Shown piece by piece: positions 51,480 to 60,583 of a DNA stretch of 64,000 nt; position 1 is the stretch's first letter; each line of letters opens with the position of its first letter. The DNA comes from Streptomyces canus (GTDB lineage: Bacteria; Actinomycetota; Actinomycetes; Streptomycetales; Streptomycetaceae). Both the position numbers and the translations under genes were made by a program. The notes under the pieces were generated by a model. It had not been told where the DNA came from and did no database searches. It saw only the letters and a program-made list of their open reading frames with translations. Location: the NCBI RefSeq assembly GCF_030816965.1, contig NZ_JAUSYQ010000002.1, positions 1,922,001-1,986,000 of the forward strand, written 5' to 3'.

Positions 51480-52784
51480 GAGCCGCATCCTGCCAACCCC
51501 AGGGAATCCGTCCCAACGAGTTTTTACCCTTGACTGTGAGGGGATGCGGCCCCGCCGTCCCACCCTCGCGCGGAGCCGTTGTCCCGTCCTGGGCGCTCGA
51601 GTCGGAGGGCCCCTCCCCGGACGAACTTGCTTCCCAACGGCCGCAAACAAGGGTGGTACCCGCGGCGCATCGGCAGGCTGGAATGCGCGGCCGTGCATCC
51701 GGCGGCCGGGGGATCCGCTCCGTGCGCCGGGGCTGCGCCCCCTTTCTCACGGCCGGAAATCGTCGCATGGTGCGAAGTGGTGGGCTGTCAGGTGAATTGC
51801 CGGCATGAGCGGCGTCGCACCCGGGCCCGTGAGGATGGTGGCCGGATGCCTGCGAGGGTCGGCGGTGCGGCTCGGGTGCGTGCTCCGCGCGACGCACCGA
51901 CGCGGTCGACACGGCCGTACACTCGTGCGAATCCAACCGGGGCGAGCCCCTGCCTCCCGCCGACCGCGCTGTCCGGAATGTCGCCGAGAACAGCGAACCG
52001 GCTTCCACCCGACACGCCCCCCGCAGCGGCCCGCCACGGTGCCTCACACCAGCGTCAACTCGCCCCGCACCGTTGACGAAACCCCGGGCGGCACTGGAAG
52101 GTAGGGATGATCCACGACCTCGCCTGCGACAACGCTGTCGTGGCGGTGGTGGGGGCCACAGACTGTCTGCGCCGTCGCGCGGCCGCCTCGAAGGTCACGT
52201 CAGCGAACTGCCCGGCATGCGATTGACGAGGCCCCGCTCGATCGATTCGGACGGCAGTCCCGGGCCGCGCACGTCAGCAACGCCACAATCGCAGCGTCTG
52301 AAGCCCAACGCACAGTTCATGAACTTGGTCGACTCCGCCACCCGGAGGGCATCATGAAGGACTCCGCTCGTGCCCAGTCGTCTCGGTCCGCCCCCTCGAT
52401 CGAGTACACGCCTCAGGTGGTACGCGTGCCCCTGCCCGGCATATCCGCCCACTGGCGGATCCCGACCAGGACCATGGCGTGCTCGCAGCCACCGGGTCAG
52501 CCCGATCGAAGGCGCCACCTGCCGACCCGCATCGATCCAGCAGCGAGATCGACCGGGAGAAGGGGCCCTCAGGGCCGTGGCAGCCCCCCTGACTGCGCCG
52601 GAGGTCGCGGGGCCCCTACTGGACTCGCCTAAGGCCCTTCGCCTCGTCCGGCTCGCCGGATACATCAATTCGGTTGGCTCTGGACAAGGATCCTGAGGCA
52701 GCGACGCCCGCAGGTACCAGGCGTCGACGACCACCCGATCGTCCGTACCGATAAGCATGCCGAGGCAGAAACTGGGAGAGAATA
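51480..52784. other. 1.3-kb stretch without a supported gene
   Basis: No frame here has convincing coding character on either strand. Short frames exist, for example ATG 52354 behind a GGAGGG site encoding about 90 basic residues, but none resembles a known family and frames in other phases are as long. A perfect hairpin (ATCCGCC/GGCGGAT, 52443-52460) is present. GC content falls toward the right end, ahead of the terpene synthase. The stretch may be eroded gene remnants and the boundary of a transferred segment. Confidence 0.5.
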
Positions 52785-53810
52785 ATGCCCCAGAACGTAA
52801 CCATTAAATTGCCCATTCCGCCCCGCCTGAACATCGGCTTGGCAGCGGCCAGAGAACGCAATCTGGAGTGGATGCGTCAGCAAAAACTAGTGTTGGGACG
52901 TAGGGCCACTCATCGCTACATATTCTCGGCAGTAGCAGACTTGGCCGCCTACAGCTACCCGGATGCCGAAGGTGATGACCTCGACCTGGCCTTTGACACT
53001 ATGGGCTGGTTCTTCCTTTTCGATGATCTGTTTGATGTGCCCGAAGGGTGCAAAGCCGATGCGGCCGTCGACGTGTGCCAGCAACTCATCACACTCGTCA
53101 CCCACCCCTCGCAGCGGGAAATCAACCATGAAGAGCCTCTGGTGAGCGCCTTCGCGGACCTCTGGCGTCGAGCCAGGATGGGGATGTCCGAGGAATGGCA
53201 GCAACGGGCCGCTCATAATTGGATGGATTACCTGACAGGAAATCTTACCGAGGAAGTCGATCGTCGCACATGGATCCCCGAGGACTTCGCCACCCGGATG
53301 AGAGTCGGGCACCGCACCCTGGGGCTCATTCCCTCGCTCGACCTGGCCGAAAGGGTGGGCCACTTCGAGATCTCACAGATCATTTGGCATAGCAGTCATC
53401 TGGAGTCGATGCGACGAGCATCTGTCGATGCCGTCAAACTCATCAACGAGGTGATGTCCCTCGAGAACGACGACGCACGAGGCGATCCCAACCTGGTGCG
53501 CTGCCTCATGCGGCAACACAATTGCTCCCGGGAGGAAGCCATCAAGCTGGCCATCACCCTCGCCCAGAAAACAGTCAGTCAGCTCCTTGAGCAGATAAAA
53601 TTGGTCCCTTTGTTATGCGCCCGACTCGGGCTCAAGAGCTCGGATGCCGAGAGGGTCCAACGTTATGCGACCGCCTTGCTCACATGGATACGCGGCAGCT
53701 ACGACTGGAGCCGCAGCAATGGCCGTTATTCCCAACGCACGGCCAGCGCTTTGAGCCCGAATATGACCGGCCAGCTTCACCCCGCAAACCTCACAACGGT
53801 GTCTCGATAA
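52785..53810 (+). CDS. Class I terpene synthase
   Basis: A 341-residue bacterial terpene cyclase. The Asp-rich metal-binding motif is D80-DLF-D84 in WFFLFDDLFDVPEG. The second metal site reads N221-EVM-S225-LEN-D229, so the last Glu of the usual NSE triad is Asp. The conserved R314-Y315 pair (SNGRYSQ) is near the C-terminus. It should cyclise farnesyl or geranyl diphosphate; the product cannot be predicted. Codon use and GC are lower than in neighbours, and codon 277 (53613-53615) is TTA, so translation should need bldA tRNA. ATG 52785 follows GGGAGAGA. The conservon P450 lies 1.1 kb downstream on the other strand. Confidence 0.92.
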   Translation: MPQNVTIKLPIPPRLNIGLAAARERNLEWMRQQKLVLGRRATHRYIFSAVADLAAYSYPDAEGDDLDLAFDTMGWFFLFDDLFDVPEGCKADAAVDVCQQLITLVTHPSQREINHEEPLVSAFADLWRRARMGMSEEWQQRAAHNWMDYLTGNLTEEVDRRTWIPEDFATRMRVGHRTLGLIPSLDLAERVGHFEISQIIWHSSHLESMRRASVDAVKLINEVMSLENDDARGDPNLVRCLMRQHNCSREEAIKLAITLAQKTVSQLLEQIKLVPLLCARLGLKSSDAERVQRYATALLTWIRGSYDWSRSNGRYSQRTASALSPNMTGQLHPANLTTVSR

Positions 53811-53953
53811 CTTCCCATTACCCGCAATCGCGGTTCCCGGCGATCTTCGAAGCAGCGCCCGTCGGACACGTGCGGATCGGGTACGCCCTGCCCTCGGCCG
53901 TTGCGGATGCTGGGCGAGGGTGCCGACGGCGGCCCCTCGTAGGCTTGGTCCTG

Positions 53954-54898
53954 ATGAGACGCCGTACTCCGCCCCCGCCCTCTCCCCTGCCGCAGCGCGA
54001 CGGGGTCGATCCGGTGCGGGTGCGTTTGCCGATCGGTGACGTTTGGCCGACCGTGCGGGATCATCTCGTGGCGCGGCTCGCGGCCGGGGCCGAGGTGATC
54101 GACGGGCTGCTGGAGGCGGGGCGGATCGTGGATGCCGCCGGGCATCCGGTGACCCGCGACATGGCGTACGTGCCGGGGATGTTCGTGTGGTTCCACCGGG
54201 AGCTGCCCGACGAGGAGCGGGTCCCCTTCCCGATCGACGTCCTCTACCGGGACGAACACGTGGTGGTGGCCGACAAGCCGCACTTCCTGGCCACCACCCC
54301 GCGCGGCAGCCATGTCGCCGAGACGGCCCTGGCACGGCTGCGCCGGCAGCTGGACATCCCCACGCTGAGCGCCGCACACCGGCTGGACCGACTGACGGCC
54401 GGCCTGGTGATGTGCACCGTGCGGCCCGATGAGCGCGGCGCCTATCAGTCGCTGTTCCGGGACAAACGGGTGGCGAAGGAGTACGAAGCCGTGGCCCCGT
54501 ACGACCCGACGCTGGCCCTGCCGCGCACCGTGCGCAGCCGGATCCTCAAGGAACGCGGAGTCCTGGCGGCCCGGGAGATCGAGGGCGAGCCCAACGCCAT
54601 CAGCCGGGTCGAGTTGCTGGAGCACCGGGGCGAGCGCGCCCGGTACCGGCTGACGCCGAGTACCGGGCAGACGCACCAGTTGCGGGTGCACATGAGCGCT
54701 CTGGGCGTGCCGATCCTCGGCGACCCCCTCTATCCGATGGTCACCGACCCCATTGCATTCGGCGACTTCCGGCGTCCGCTCCAACTGCTGGCACGGGTGC
54801 TGGAGTTCACGGATCCGGTCACGGGACGCGAGCACCGGTTCGTCAGCCCTCGCGTGCTGCGGGCGTGGTCGTCGTACGACGAATGGGCTGCGGGATAG
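53954..54898 (+). CDS. RluA-family pseudouridine synthase
   Basis: A 314-residue pseudouridine synthase. The catalytic Asp is in SAAHRLDRLTAGLVM (HRLDxxT pattern), the uracil-contacting Tyr region follows in KRVAKEYEAVAPY, and the end domain has LTPSTGQTHQLRVHMSALG and GDPLYP. An S4-like RNA-binding region may lie in the N-terminal 80 residues. It isomerises uridine in rRNA or tRNA. ATG 53954 is chosen because the upstream frame overlaps the terpene synthase; no strong site is visible. It converges with the P450 gene 18 nt away. Confidence 0.9.
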   Translation: MRRRTPPPPSPLPQRDGVDPVRVRLPIGDVWPTVRDHLVARLAAGAEVIDGLLEAGRIVDAAGHPVTRDMAYVPGMFVWFHRELPDEERVPFPIDVLYRDEHVVVADKPHFLATTPRGSHVAETALARLRRQLDIPTLSAAHRLDRLTAGLVMCTVRPDERGAYQSLFRDKRVAKEYEAVAPYDPTLALPRTVRSRILKERGVLAAREIEGEPNAISRVELLEHRGERARYRLTPSTGQTHQLRVHMSALGVPILGDPLYPMVTDPIAFGDFRRPLQLLARVLEFTDPVTGREHRFVSPRVLRAWSSYDEWAAG

Positions 54899-54916
54899 TC
54901 CCAGGGCCGGTTTAGC

Positions 54917-56419
54917 TCACTCGCCGCGCCACCAGCGCAGGAGGCGCCGGAACACACCAGGCCGGCCAGCTGGTTCGGGCGTCGGCGGCGGCGTCGGAGC
55001 GGTGGTCGGAGAGGTGGTCGGAGAGGTAGCTTCCAAAGGCGCCGTCTTCGACGGGGGCGTGCTGACCAGCCAGTTGCTGGAACGCTGCAACGCCAGCGGG
55101 TGCGCGGGCCGCGCCATGACGTCCTGCTGGGGCTTGGCCTCGAACTTCACCGGCAGTTCCACCAAGTGCCGGTTCGAGATGGACGCCCACCAGCCCAGCT
55201 CGTCCTCGTCGCAGGCGAGTTGGACGTCAGGCAGGCGGGTCAGCAGCGCGTCCACGCCGACCTCGGCAATCACACGGCCGATGTCCTGACCCGGGCACTC
55301 ATGAGGGCCGCCACCGAAGGCCAGGTGGGAGCGGTTGCCCTGCATGTGGGCCTTGGGGTCGGGCCGGACTCGTGGGTCTACATTGCCCGGCGCGATGCCG
55401 AGGATCAGGGCGTCACCCTTACGAATGCGCTGGCCACCCAGCTCCGTGTCCTGCTTGGCGATGTAGGGAAGGACGGTGCTGAACGGCGGCTCGTCCCACA
55501 GGGACTGCTCGACCGCTTGGGGCACCGTCATCTGGCCGCCGTTGAGTTGCGCACGGAACCGCGGGTCGGTCAGCACCACACGCATCACGTTGGCGATGAG
55601 GTTGGCGGTGGCCTCGTAGGCTGCGACCAGGATGATGCGCAGGTGCTGGCCGACCTCGTCGTCGGTGAGATTCGCCGGGTGGTTGATCAGGTGGCTGGTG
55701 AAGTCGTCCCTGGGTTCGGCCCGGCGGCGGGCGGTGAGCCGCATCAGGACGTCCATGAGGTATGCGTTGCTGGCGATCGCGGTCTCGCTGCCCTTGGGCA
55801 TGTCACGAGCGGCCTGCACGATCTGGTCGTTGTACTCCTCGGGCATACCGAGGATCTCGCACATCACCACCATCGGCAGGTGCTCGGCGAACTGGCCGAC
55901 CAGGTCGGCCCTGCCCTCCCGGCAGAACTTGTTGACGAGTTGCTGGGTCGCTCGGTTGATGTAACGGCGGATGCCTCGGTGATCGATGGTCGACATGGCA
56001 CCGGTGACCGCACCGCGCAACCGCAGATGCTCGTCGCCCTCGGCGTGACTGCAGATGGGTTGCCAGGCGAAGTGCGGCATGAGCGGGTGATCGGGCTTGA
56101 CCGTACCGTCCTGCAGGGCTGACCACAATCGAGTGTTTCGGCAGAACTGCGAGGGGTTGCGCACCATGTGCAGGTTCTCGGAGTGACCGAGCACCACCCA
56201 GATCGGCACGTCATCGTGAAGCAACGCAGGAGCCACAGTTCCGTACTCGGCGCGGAGCTTCTCGTACACGTCCTCCAGGTCCTCCGCCCCAGGGCCGTAC
56301 AGCCGACGCAGTCCGCCGACGCCGACGCCGATGCCGTGCGCGGGGCAGCCGGGGGGAGGGGCGGCCGGGGGGACGTCCGTACCGGCCGGGGAAAGGGATT
56401 CAGGCGTCACGATGGTCAC
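54917..56419 (-). CDS. rarE: Conservon cytochrome P450, CYP157-type, without ExxR
   Basis: A 500-residue P450 that ends the rar conservon. The heme loop is FGGGPHECPGQ with Cys375, and the I helix has AAYEAT (Thr271). The K-helix ExxR motif, nearly universal in P450s, is replaced by EQSLW (304-308); this replacement is a reported trait of the CYP157 family of Streptomyces. After about residue 435 there is a Ser/Thr/Pro-rich tail ending in a basic, aromatic RRLLRWWRGE that could touch the membrane. GTG 56419 is used; GTG 56410 lies 8 nt after GGAG and may be the true start. A hairpin separates it from rarD. Confidence 0.93.
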   Translation of the reverse strand: MTIVTPESLSPAGTDVPPAAPPPGCPAHGIGVGVGGLRRLYGPGAEDLEDVYEKLRAEYGTVAPALLHDDVPIWVVLGHSENLHMVRNPSQFCRNTRLWSALQDGTVKPDHPLMPHFAWQPICSHAEGDEHLRLRGAVTGAMSTIDHRGIRRYINRATQQLVNKFCREGRADLVGQFAEHLPMVVMCEILGMPEEYNDQIVQAARDMPKGSETAIASNAYLMDVLMRLTARRRAEPRDDFTSHLINHPANLTDDEVGQHLRIILVAAYEATANLIANVMRVVLTDPRFRAQLNGGQMTVPQAVEQSLWDEPPFSTVLPYIAKQDTELGGQRIRKGDALILGIAPGNVDPRVRPDPKAHMQGNRSHLAFGGGPHECPGQDIGRVIAEVGVDALLTRLPDVQLACDEDELGWWASISNRHLVELPVKFEAKPQQDVMARPAHPLALQRSSNWLVSTPPSKTAPLEATSPTTSPTTAPTPPPTPEPAGRPGVFRRLLRWWRGE

Positions 56420-56518
56420 TCCGAAGCTGAGATCGATCTGGTGTACAGGAAGTGATGGGCTGCCCCGGTCCGAGTGGTTCGAGCGAAGCCGGGAGCGTGG
56501 GAGCGGGCCGGCTGCGGT

Positions 56519-56536
56519 ACGGCGCTGCCGCGCCGT
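56519..56536 (-). terminator. Hairpin between rarD and rarE
   Basis: ACGGCGC and GCGCCGT form a perfect 7-bp stem around TGCC in the 120-bp gap after rarD, 4 nt from its stop. It could reduce readthrough into the P450 gene. Confidence 0.5.
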
Positions 56537-56539
56537 CCC

Positions 56540-57160
56540 TCACACAGGAGCCTTCTCCAGAGCCAGCGAATGCAGGAACCGCAACAACGTCATCAGCACG
56601 TCCCGGCTGGACGCCCGCCGTCGCGCGTCGCACTCGACGATGGGGATGTCCTCGCTGAGGTCGAGCGCGGCGCGGAGGTCGTCGAGCGGGTGGCGAGGGC
56701 CGTCGGGGAAGGTGTTGACGGCGACGACGAAGGGCACGCCGCGCTCCTCCAGGCGGTCCATGACGTCGAAGCTGACTTCGAGGCGTCGGGTGTCCACCAG
56801 GACCACCGCGCCGAGTGCGCCTTCGAACAGGCCGTTCCACAGGAACCAGAAGCGCTCCTGGCCCGGGGTACCGAAGAGGTAGAGGACCAGCTGGTCGGTG
56901 ATGCTGATGCGGCCGAAGTCCATGGCCACGGTGGTGGCCGTCTTGGTCTCGGAGCCGTAGTTGTCGTCGACCCCGATGCCCGCCTGGGTCATGGTCTCCT
57001 CGGTGGTCAGCGGTTTGATCTCACTGACCGAGCCGACCATGGTCGTCTTGCCCACGCCGAAGCCGCCCACGATGACGATCTTCACCGCGGTTTCGGCGGT
57101 TTGGGGAAGGTGGTCCTCTGTGCGCGGACCGGGGATGGTGTCAGAGCCTTTGAAGTCCAT
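56540..57160 (-). CDS. rarD: Ras-like GTPase of the rar conservon
   Basis: A 206-residue small GTP-binding protein, the CvnD component. The P-loop is GGFGVGKTT (32-40), the switch II region FGTPGQERF, and a guanine-binding-like segment VAVNTFPDG. In conservons this GTPase is thought to signal downstream of the kinase-like and roadblock proteins, by analogy with eukaryotic G-protein systems. ATG 57160 overlaps the end of rarC by 20 nt. The gene order matches S. coelicolor cvn9, where rar mutations affect aerial mycelium formation. Confidence 0.95.
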   Translation of the reverse strand: MDFKGSDTIPGPRTEDHLPQTAETAVKIVIVGGFGVGKTTMVGSVSEIKPLTTEETMTQAGIGVDDNYGSETKTATTVAMDFGRISITDQLVLYLFGTPGQERFWFLWNGLFEGALGAVVLVDTRRLEVSFDVMDRLEERGVPFVVAVNTFPDGPRHPLDDLRAALDLSEDIPIVECDARRRASSRDVLMTLLRFLHSLALEKAPV

Positions 57161-57563
57161 GCATCACCGCTTCGAGGAGGGAACGGTCGGCCAGCGCCTG
57201 GCGGATGACCGGGGCGCGGGCCGTCACCAGTTCGGCCGTCAGCAGCTCGGTGAGCAGGACGGTCACCACGCTGAACGGCAGGCTGAGATAGGCGGACAGC
57301 TCGGCCACGGACAGGGGGGCCGTGCAGAGCCTGAGCAGCGCCGCCTGCTCAGGCGTGGCGGAGGGCGGCGGGTCGGCGTGCGCCACGATTAAGGTGACCA
57401 GGTCGAGTTCCGAGCGCTCGGCTCCGTCGGGGCCGGTGATGACGTACAGCCGTTCGGGGTTCTTCTTCGGTCCCTCGGGTGGGTCCTGGCCCTCCTGCGG
57501 GGGTTGCGGCGTCGGTTCCGGACCGGCCTTGGGGAATCGCCGTCGGCGTTGTGGAGGAGTCAT
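57141..57563 (-). CDS. rarC: DUF742 protein of the rar conservon
   Basis: A 140-residue DUF742 protein (CvnC). A Pro/Gln-rich N-terminal 35 residues precede the domain: ERLYVITGPDGAERSELDLV then TLIVA, and a winged-helix-like part (LRLCTAPLSVAELSAYLSLP then FSVVTVLLTELL). It is thought to interact with the GTPase and roadblock partners. Its ATG overlaps the rarB stop (ATGA), and its end overlaps rarD, so the genes are tightly coupled. Confidence 0.93.
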   Translation of the reverse strand: MTPPQRRRRFPKAGPEPTPQPPQEGQDPPEGPKKNPERLYVITGPDGAERSELDLVTLIVAHADPPPSATPEQAALLRLCTAPLSVAELSAYLSLPFSVVTVLLTELLTAELVTARAPVIRQALADRSLLEAVMHGLQRL

Positions 57564-57967
57564 ACGGTCTGCCCGTTGCGCCGGGGCGGACTCGTGAGGT
57601 GCGCGCCGATGCGGACGACCAGGTCGCTCATGCGGGCGCTCATGTGGCCGGGTTCGGTGATGATGTCGGAGAGCACCGCGAGATAGGCGTTGGGGCCGGC
57701 GGCCATCAGATAGAAGTAGCCCCCGTGGATCTCGATCAGGACCATCTTCATCTTGCCGTCGCTGCCGGGGATCTCCTGGGCGACGGCGCCCGCCAGGCTC
57801 TGCAGGCCCGCACAGGCGGCGGCGACGCGGTCGGCGGTGTCCGGGTCTCCGCCGTGCCGGGCGATGCGCAGGCCGTCGGCGGAGAGCACCACGATCATCT
57901 GGATGCCCGGTACGCCTTTGGCGAGGTCCTGGAGCATCCAGTCGAAGTTGCCTCGCTGCTGGATCAC
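57560..57967 (-). CDS. rarB: Roadblock/LC7 protein of the rar conservon
   Basis: A 135-residue roadblock/LC7 (CvnB) protein: FDWMLQDLAKGVPGIQMIVV then LSADGLRIA, VAAACAGLQSLAGAVAQEIP, and KMVLIEIHGGYFYLMAAGPN. Such proteins regulate small GTPases, here probably RarD. GTG 57967 overlaps the rarA stop (GTGA). Confidence 0.94.
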   Translation of the reverse strand: MIQQRGNFDWMLQDLAKGVPGIQMIVVLSADGLRIARHGGDPDTADRVAAACAGLQSLAGAVAQEIPGSDGKMKMVLIEIHGGYFYLMAAGPNAYLAVLSDIITEPGHMSARMSDLVVRIGAHLTSPPRRNGQTV

Positions 57968-59553
57968 TTGAGGTTCCCCTCGTCTTCGGCCTCGGTACGG
58001 GCCGGTTCGTCGGTCGGCTGGGTGACTGTGGAAGAGGTGGGCCGCTTGAGGCCGTCCATGAACGCCTGGACCCACAGGCCGGGCGGGGTGTCGTCCGGCT
58101 TGTGCTCCGGCTCCGGCTCGCGCTGGGCCGTCGACCAGATCGTCGGCCGGCCTTCCCGCTCAGCCCGTTCGATCTCGGCCTGCTCGGCGTAGCGCTGGGT
58201 GAGCGAGGTCTTGACCCGGCTGCGGCGCTGCGGCAGCCCGTTGGCCGTCCACTCGGTGACCTCCGGGACGACGTCCTCCATGGAGACCGGTGTCGTGAAC
58301 TTGGGACTGGTGGGGCGGCGCTTCTTGATCGTGCGCTTGGGACCGGGCAGGGCACCCAGTTCGGCCTTGGGCACGGCGGTGGCGCCGATGCCGTGGGCGA
58401 GTCCGACGCCGGGCTCGTCGGTGAGCATGTCGCTGGGCACGACGAGGATGGCGCGCACGCCGCCGTACGCGGAGGCACGCAGGGAGACCTGCATGTCGTA
58501 CGCCTGGCAGAGCCGGCCCACGACAGCGAGGCCGAGACGCGGCGACTCGCCCAGATCCTGGAAGTCCACACCGGCCTTGGCCCGCTCCAGCATGCCCTCG
58601 GCCCTCAGGCGGGCCTCCTCGCTGAGGCTGACGCCGGCGTCCTCGATCTCGATGCAGACGCCGGTCTGCACCTCGGTGGCGGTGACGTGCACCTTGCTCT
58701 GCGGCGGGGAGTACCGCGTGGCGTTGTCGAGGAGTTCGGCCGCGGCGTGGATGACCGGCTCGACGGCGGTGCCCTTGACGTTGACCTTGGCGATCGAGGA
58801 CAGGTCGATGCGCCGGTACTCCAGGATCCGGGACATGGCGCCGCGCAGCACGCTGTACAGCGCGACGGGCTCCGGCCACTGGCGTCCGGGGCGGCCGCCG
58901 CCGAGGACGGAGATGGAGTCGGCGAGACGGCCGATCAGCGCGGTGCCGTGGTCGATGCGCAGGAGGTCGTCGAAGACCTCGGGGTTGCGGCCGTGGTCCT
59001 CCTCCATCTCCCGCAGTTCGTTGGCCTGTTGGTGGACGATGGCCTGGACGCGACGCGCGATGTTCACGAAGGAGCGCTGCGCGGCGTCACGCATGATCTC
59101 CTCGGTGTCGACGATGTTGAGCACCGTCTTGAGCAGGCGGATCTGCGCCTCGGGAAGGTCTGCCCACGCGGGGTCGACGTCGCCGAGTTGGCGAATCACC
59201 TCTCCGGGTGAACTTCCGCGGCGCAGCCAGTCCAGCGCGGTGGGCGCGATCTCCTTCGCGAACCGGTTCAGGTCCTGGTCCTGGTCGGCGATGCGCCGCT
59301 TCAGATCCGCGGTGTGACGGACGTGCTCGAGACGCTGGTCCCGCAGTTCACGACCGCGCCGGACGGCTTCGGCCGCCACCGCGATCACCAGCAGCGTGGC
59401 GATGGCACCGCACCAGCCGACAGCGGCCCGGGCGGGCTGCTGCACTGCCGCGACGGCGGCCCCGGTCGCCGCGGCCATGACTATGGCGGGGAGCAACAGC
59501 ACGCGCGCATACGGCAGTTCACGGCGTCCTGGGGGGGATTGAACACTCACCAT
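57964..59553 (-). CDS. rarA: Sensor kinase-like protein of the rar conservon
   Basis: A 529-residue CvnA protein. Two N-terminal membrane helices (ARVLLLPAIVMAAATGAAVA and GWCGAIATLLVIAVAAEAV) are followed by a coiled-coil region and an HATPase domain (AELLDNATRYSPPQ, IEDAGVSLSEEA, PRLGLAVVGRLCQAYDMQV). The region where a phospho-accepting His would sit reads VNIARRVQAIVHQQANELRE, which is not a classical H box, and no response regulator is nearby. Residues after 400 are low complexity. ATG 59553 follows AGAGGG; a longer frame is not supported. It starts the rarA-E operon. Confidence 0.93.
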   Translation of the reverse strand: MVSVQSPPGRRELPYARVLLLPAIVMAAATGAAVAAVQQPARAAVGWCGAIATLLVIAVAAEAVRRGRELRDQRLEHVRHTADLKRRIADQDQDLNRFAKEIAPTALDWLRRGSSPGEVIRQLGDVDPAWADLPEAQIRLLKTVLNIVDTEEIMRDAAQRSFVNIARRVQAIVHQQANELREMEEDHGRNPEVFDDLLRIDHGTALIGRLADSISVLGGGRPGRQWPEPVALYSVLRGAMSRILEYRRIDLSSIAKVNVKGTAVEPVIHAAAELLDNATRYSPPQSKVHVTATEVQTGVCIEIEDAGVSLSEEARLRAEGMLERAKAGVDFQDLGESPRLGLAVVGRLCQAYDMQVSLRASAYGGVRAILVVPSDMLTDEPGVGLAHGIGATAVPKAELGALPGPKRTIKKRRPTSPKFTTPVSMEDVVPEVTEWTANGLPQRRSRVKTSLTQRYAEQAEIERAEREGRPTIWSTAQREPEPEHKPDDTPPGLWVQAFMDGLKRPTSSTVTQPTDEPARTEAEDEGNLK

Positions 59554-59826
59554 GTGGGCCCTCTGAGACGTATCGGCGGGGAGTCGCACATATGGGGAAC
59601 AAGCGCACGAATACACATCAACTCGGTGCGCTGCGGGCGAGCTTAGTCCGACCGGATCATCGCCATGTCATATTCAGCAAGCAACTGAAACGGGCATTGC
59701 GACTGGAGTACCCTCGGCCCATTTACACGCTCTGACATCATTCGAACACGACCAGTTAGGGCGTACAGCCGTACGAGACCCACTCACCGCGACGGGTGAA
59801 GATCGACTTGCGGTCGGGTGCCGGAC
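59554..59826. promoter_or_regulatory. Upstream region of the rar operon
   Basis: This 273-bp stretch between rarA and the tetR stop is AT-richer than its flanks near 59640-59760 and should hold the rar promoter. A CGTAC-AGCC-GTACG inverted repeat (59762-59775) lies close to the end of the tetR gene and may help end its transcript. No gene is seen. Confidence 0.45.
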
Positions 59827-60468
59827 TCAGATCCCGGCGATGCGCAGGGCCGCGTCCGCAGTGGCCTCCGCGAAGACCGAGACGGGGCGCTCGGGGTCGG
59901 AGCGGTGGATGAGGATCACGCTCTCGATCAGGCCGAACAACAGGTCCGTGCGGAGATCGAGCTCACTCTTGGCGAGGGCACCGCCCGCTTGTGTGGCGGC
60001 GAGCAACTGCCGGTAGGCGTCCTTCAGTTCGGCGCGCACGGCATGGAAACCTGCGAACCTCTCGGCGCGCACCTCAGGCAGCAGATAGAGGCCGCCGAGA
60101 TTGTGCGGCCCCTCGCACAGCACCTCGGTGTCCGCGCGGCACAGCTCCCACAGCCGGTTCTCGGCCGGGACCGTGTCGTCGGCGAGGAGCTCGCGGGCGT
60201 ACGCCAACGAGGGCGTGACGGTGGACTCCAGGAGTTCGGCGAGGAGCTCCTCCTTGCCGGAGACGTAGTGGTACATGGACGCCTGCCGCATGCCCGCGCG
60301 CTCGGCGACCGCCCGGGTGCTGGTGGCGGCGTAGCCAAGGGAGGTGAACAACTCGGCGGCGGCGACGAGGAGTTCGTCACGAGGCGCCAGCCCACTGTCC
60401 GGCCGCCGAGCGGCCCGCGGCCTGCCGACCCGTCGCCCGGACTCCGCCGCACCGCCTGTCGTACCCAT
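59827..60468 (-). CDS. TetR family regulator
   Basis: A 213-residue TetR-type repressor. The helix-turn-helix is AAELFTSLGYAATSTRAVAE followed by RAGMRQASMYHYVSGKEELL (about 38-77); the ligand-binding helical domain follows. ATG 60468 is the only reasonable start; a basic N-terminal tail precedes the HTH. It is divergent from the UAAP/urea carboxylase operon and is the best candidate to bind the palindromes at 61009 and 49245. That link rests on position only. Confidence 0.9.
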   Translation of the reverse strand: MGTTGGAAESGRRVGRPRAARRPDSGLAPRDELLVAAAELFTSLGYAATSTRAVAERAGMRQASMYHYVSGKEELLAELLESTVTPSLAYARELLADDTVPAENRLWELCRADTEVLCEGPHNLGGLYLLPEVRAERFAGFHAVRAELKDAYRQLLAATQAGGALAKSELDLRTDLLFGLIESVILIHRSDPERPVSVFAEATADAALRIAGI

Positions 60469-60583
60469 GCGTTCGATCCTCGCACACGGGGGCGCGGGGA
60501 TCTGCGGGTGATCCACAGGCGCCAGGCGGCCGCAGACACCCGGCGCGCTCCAGCGTCCCCAGGAGCGCTGGGATCTCCCCGTC

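Noticed and set aside
51930..51960. tRNA-like T-loop (GTGCGAATCC) on the plus strand
   Set aside because: The flanking bases do not form a T stem or an acceptor stem, and no anticodon arm fits.
52195..52758. 187-codon minus-strand frame as a gene
   Set aside because: No family resemblance, no ribosome site, and competing frames of similar quality on the other strand.
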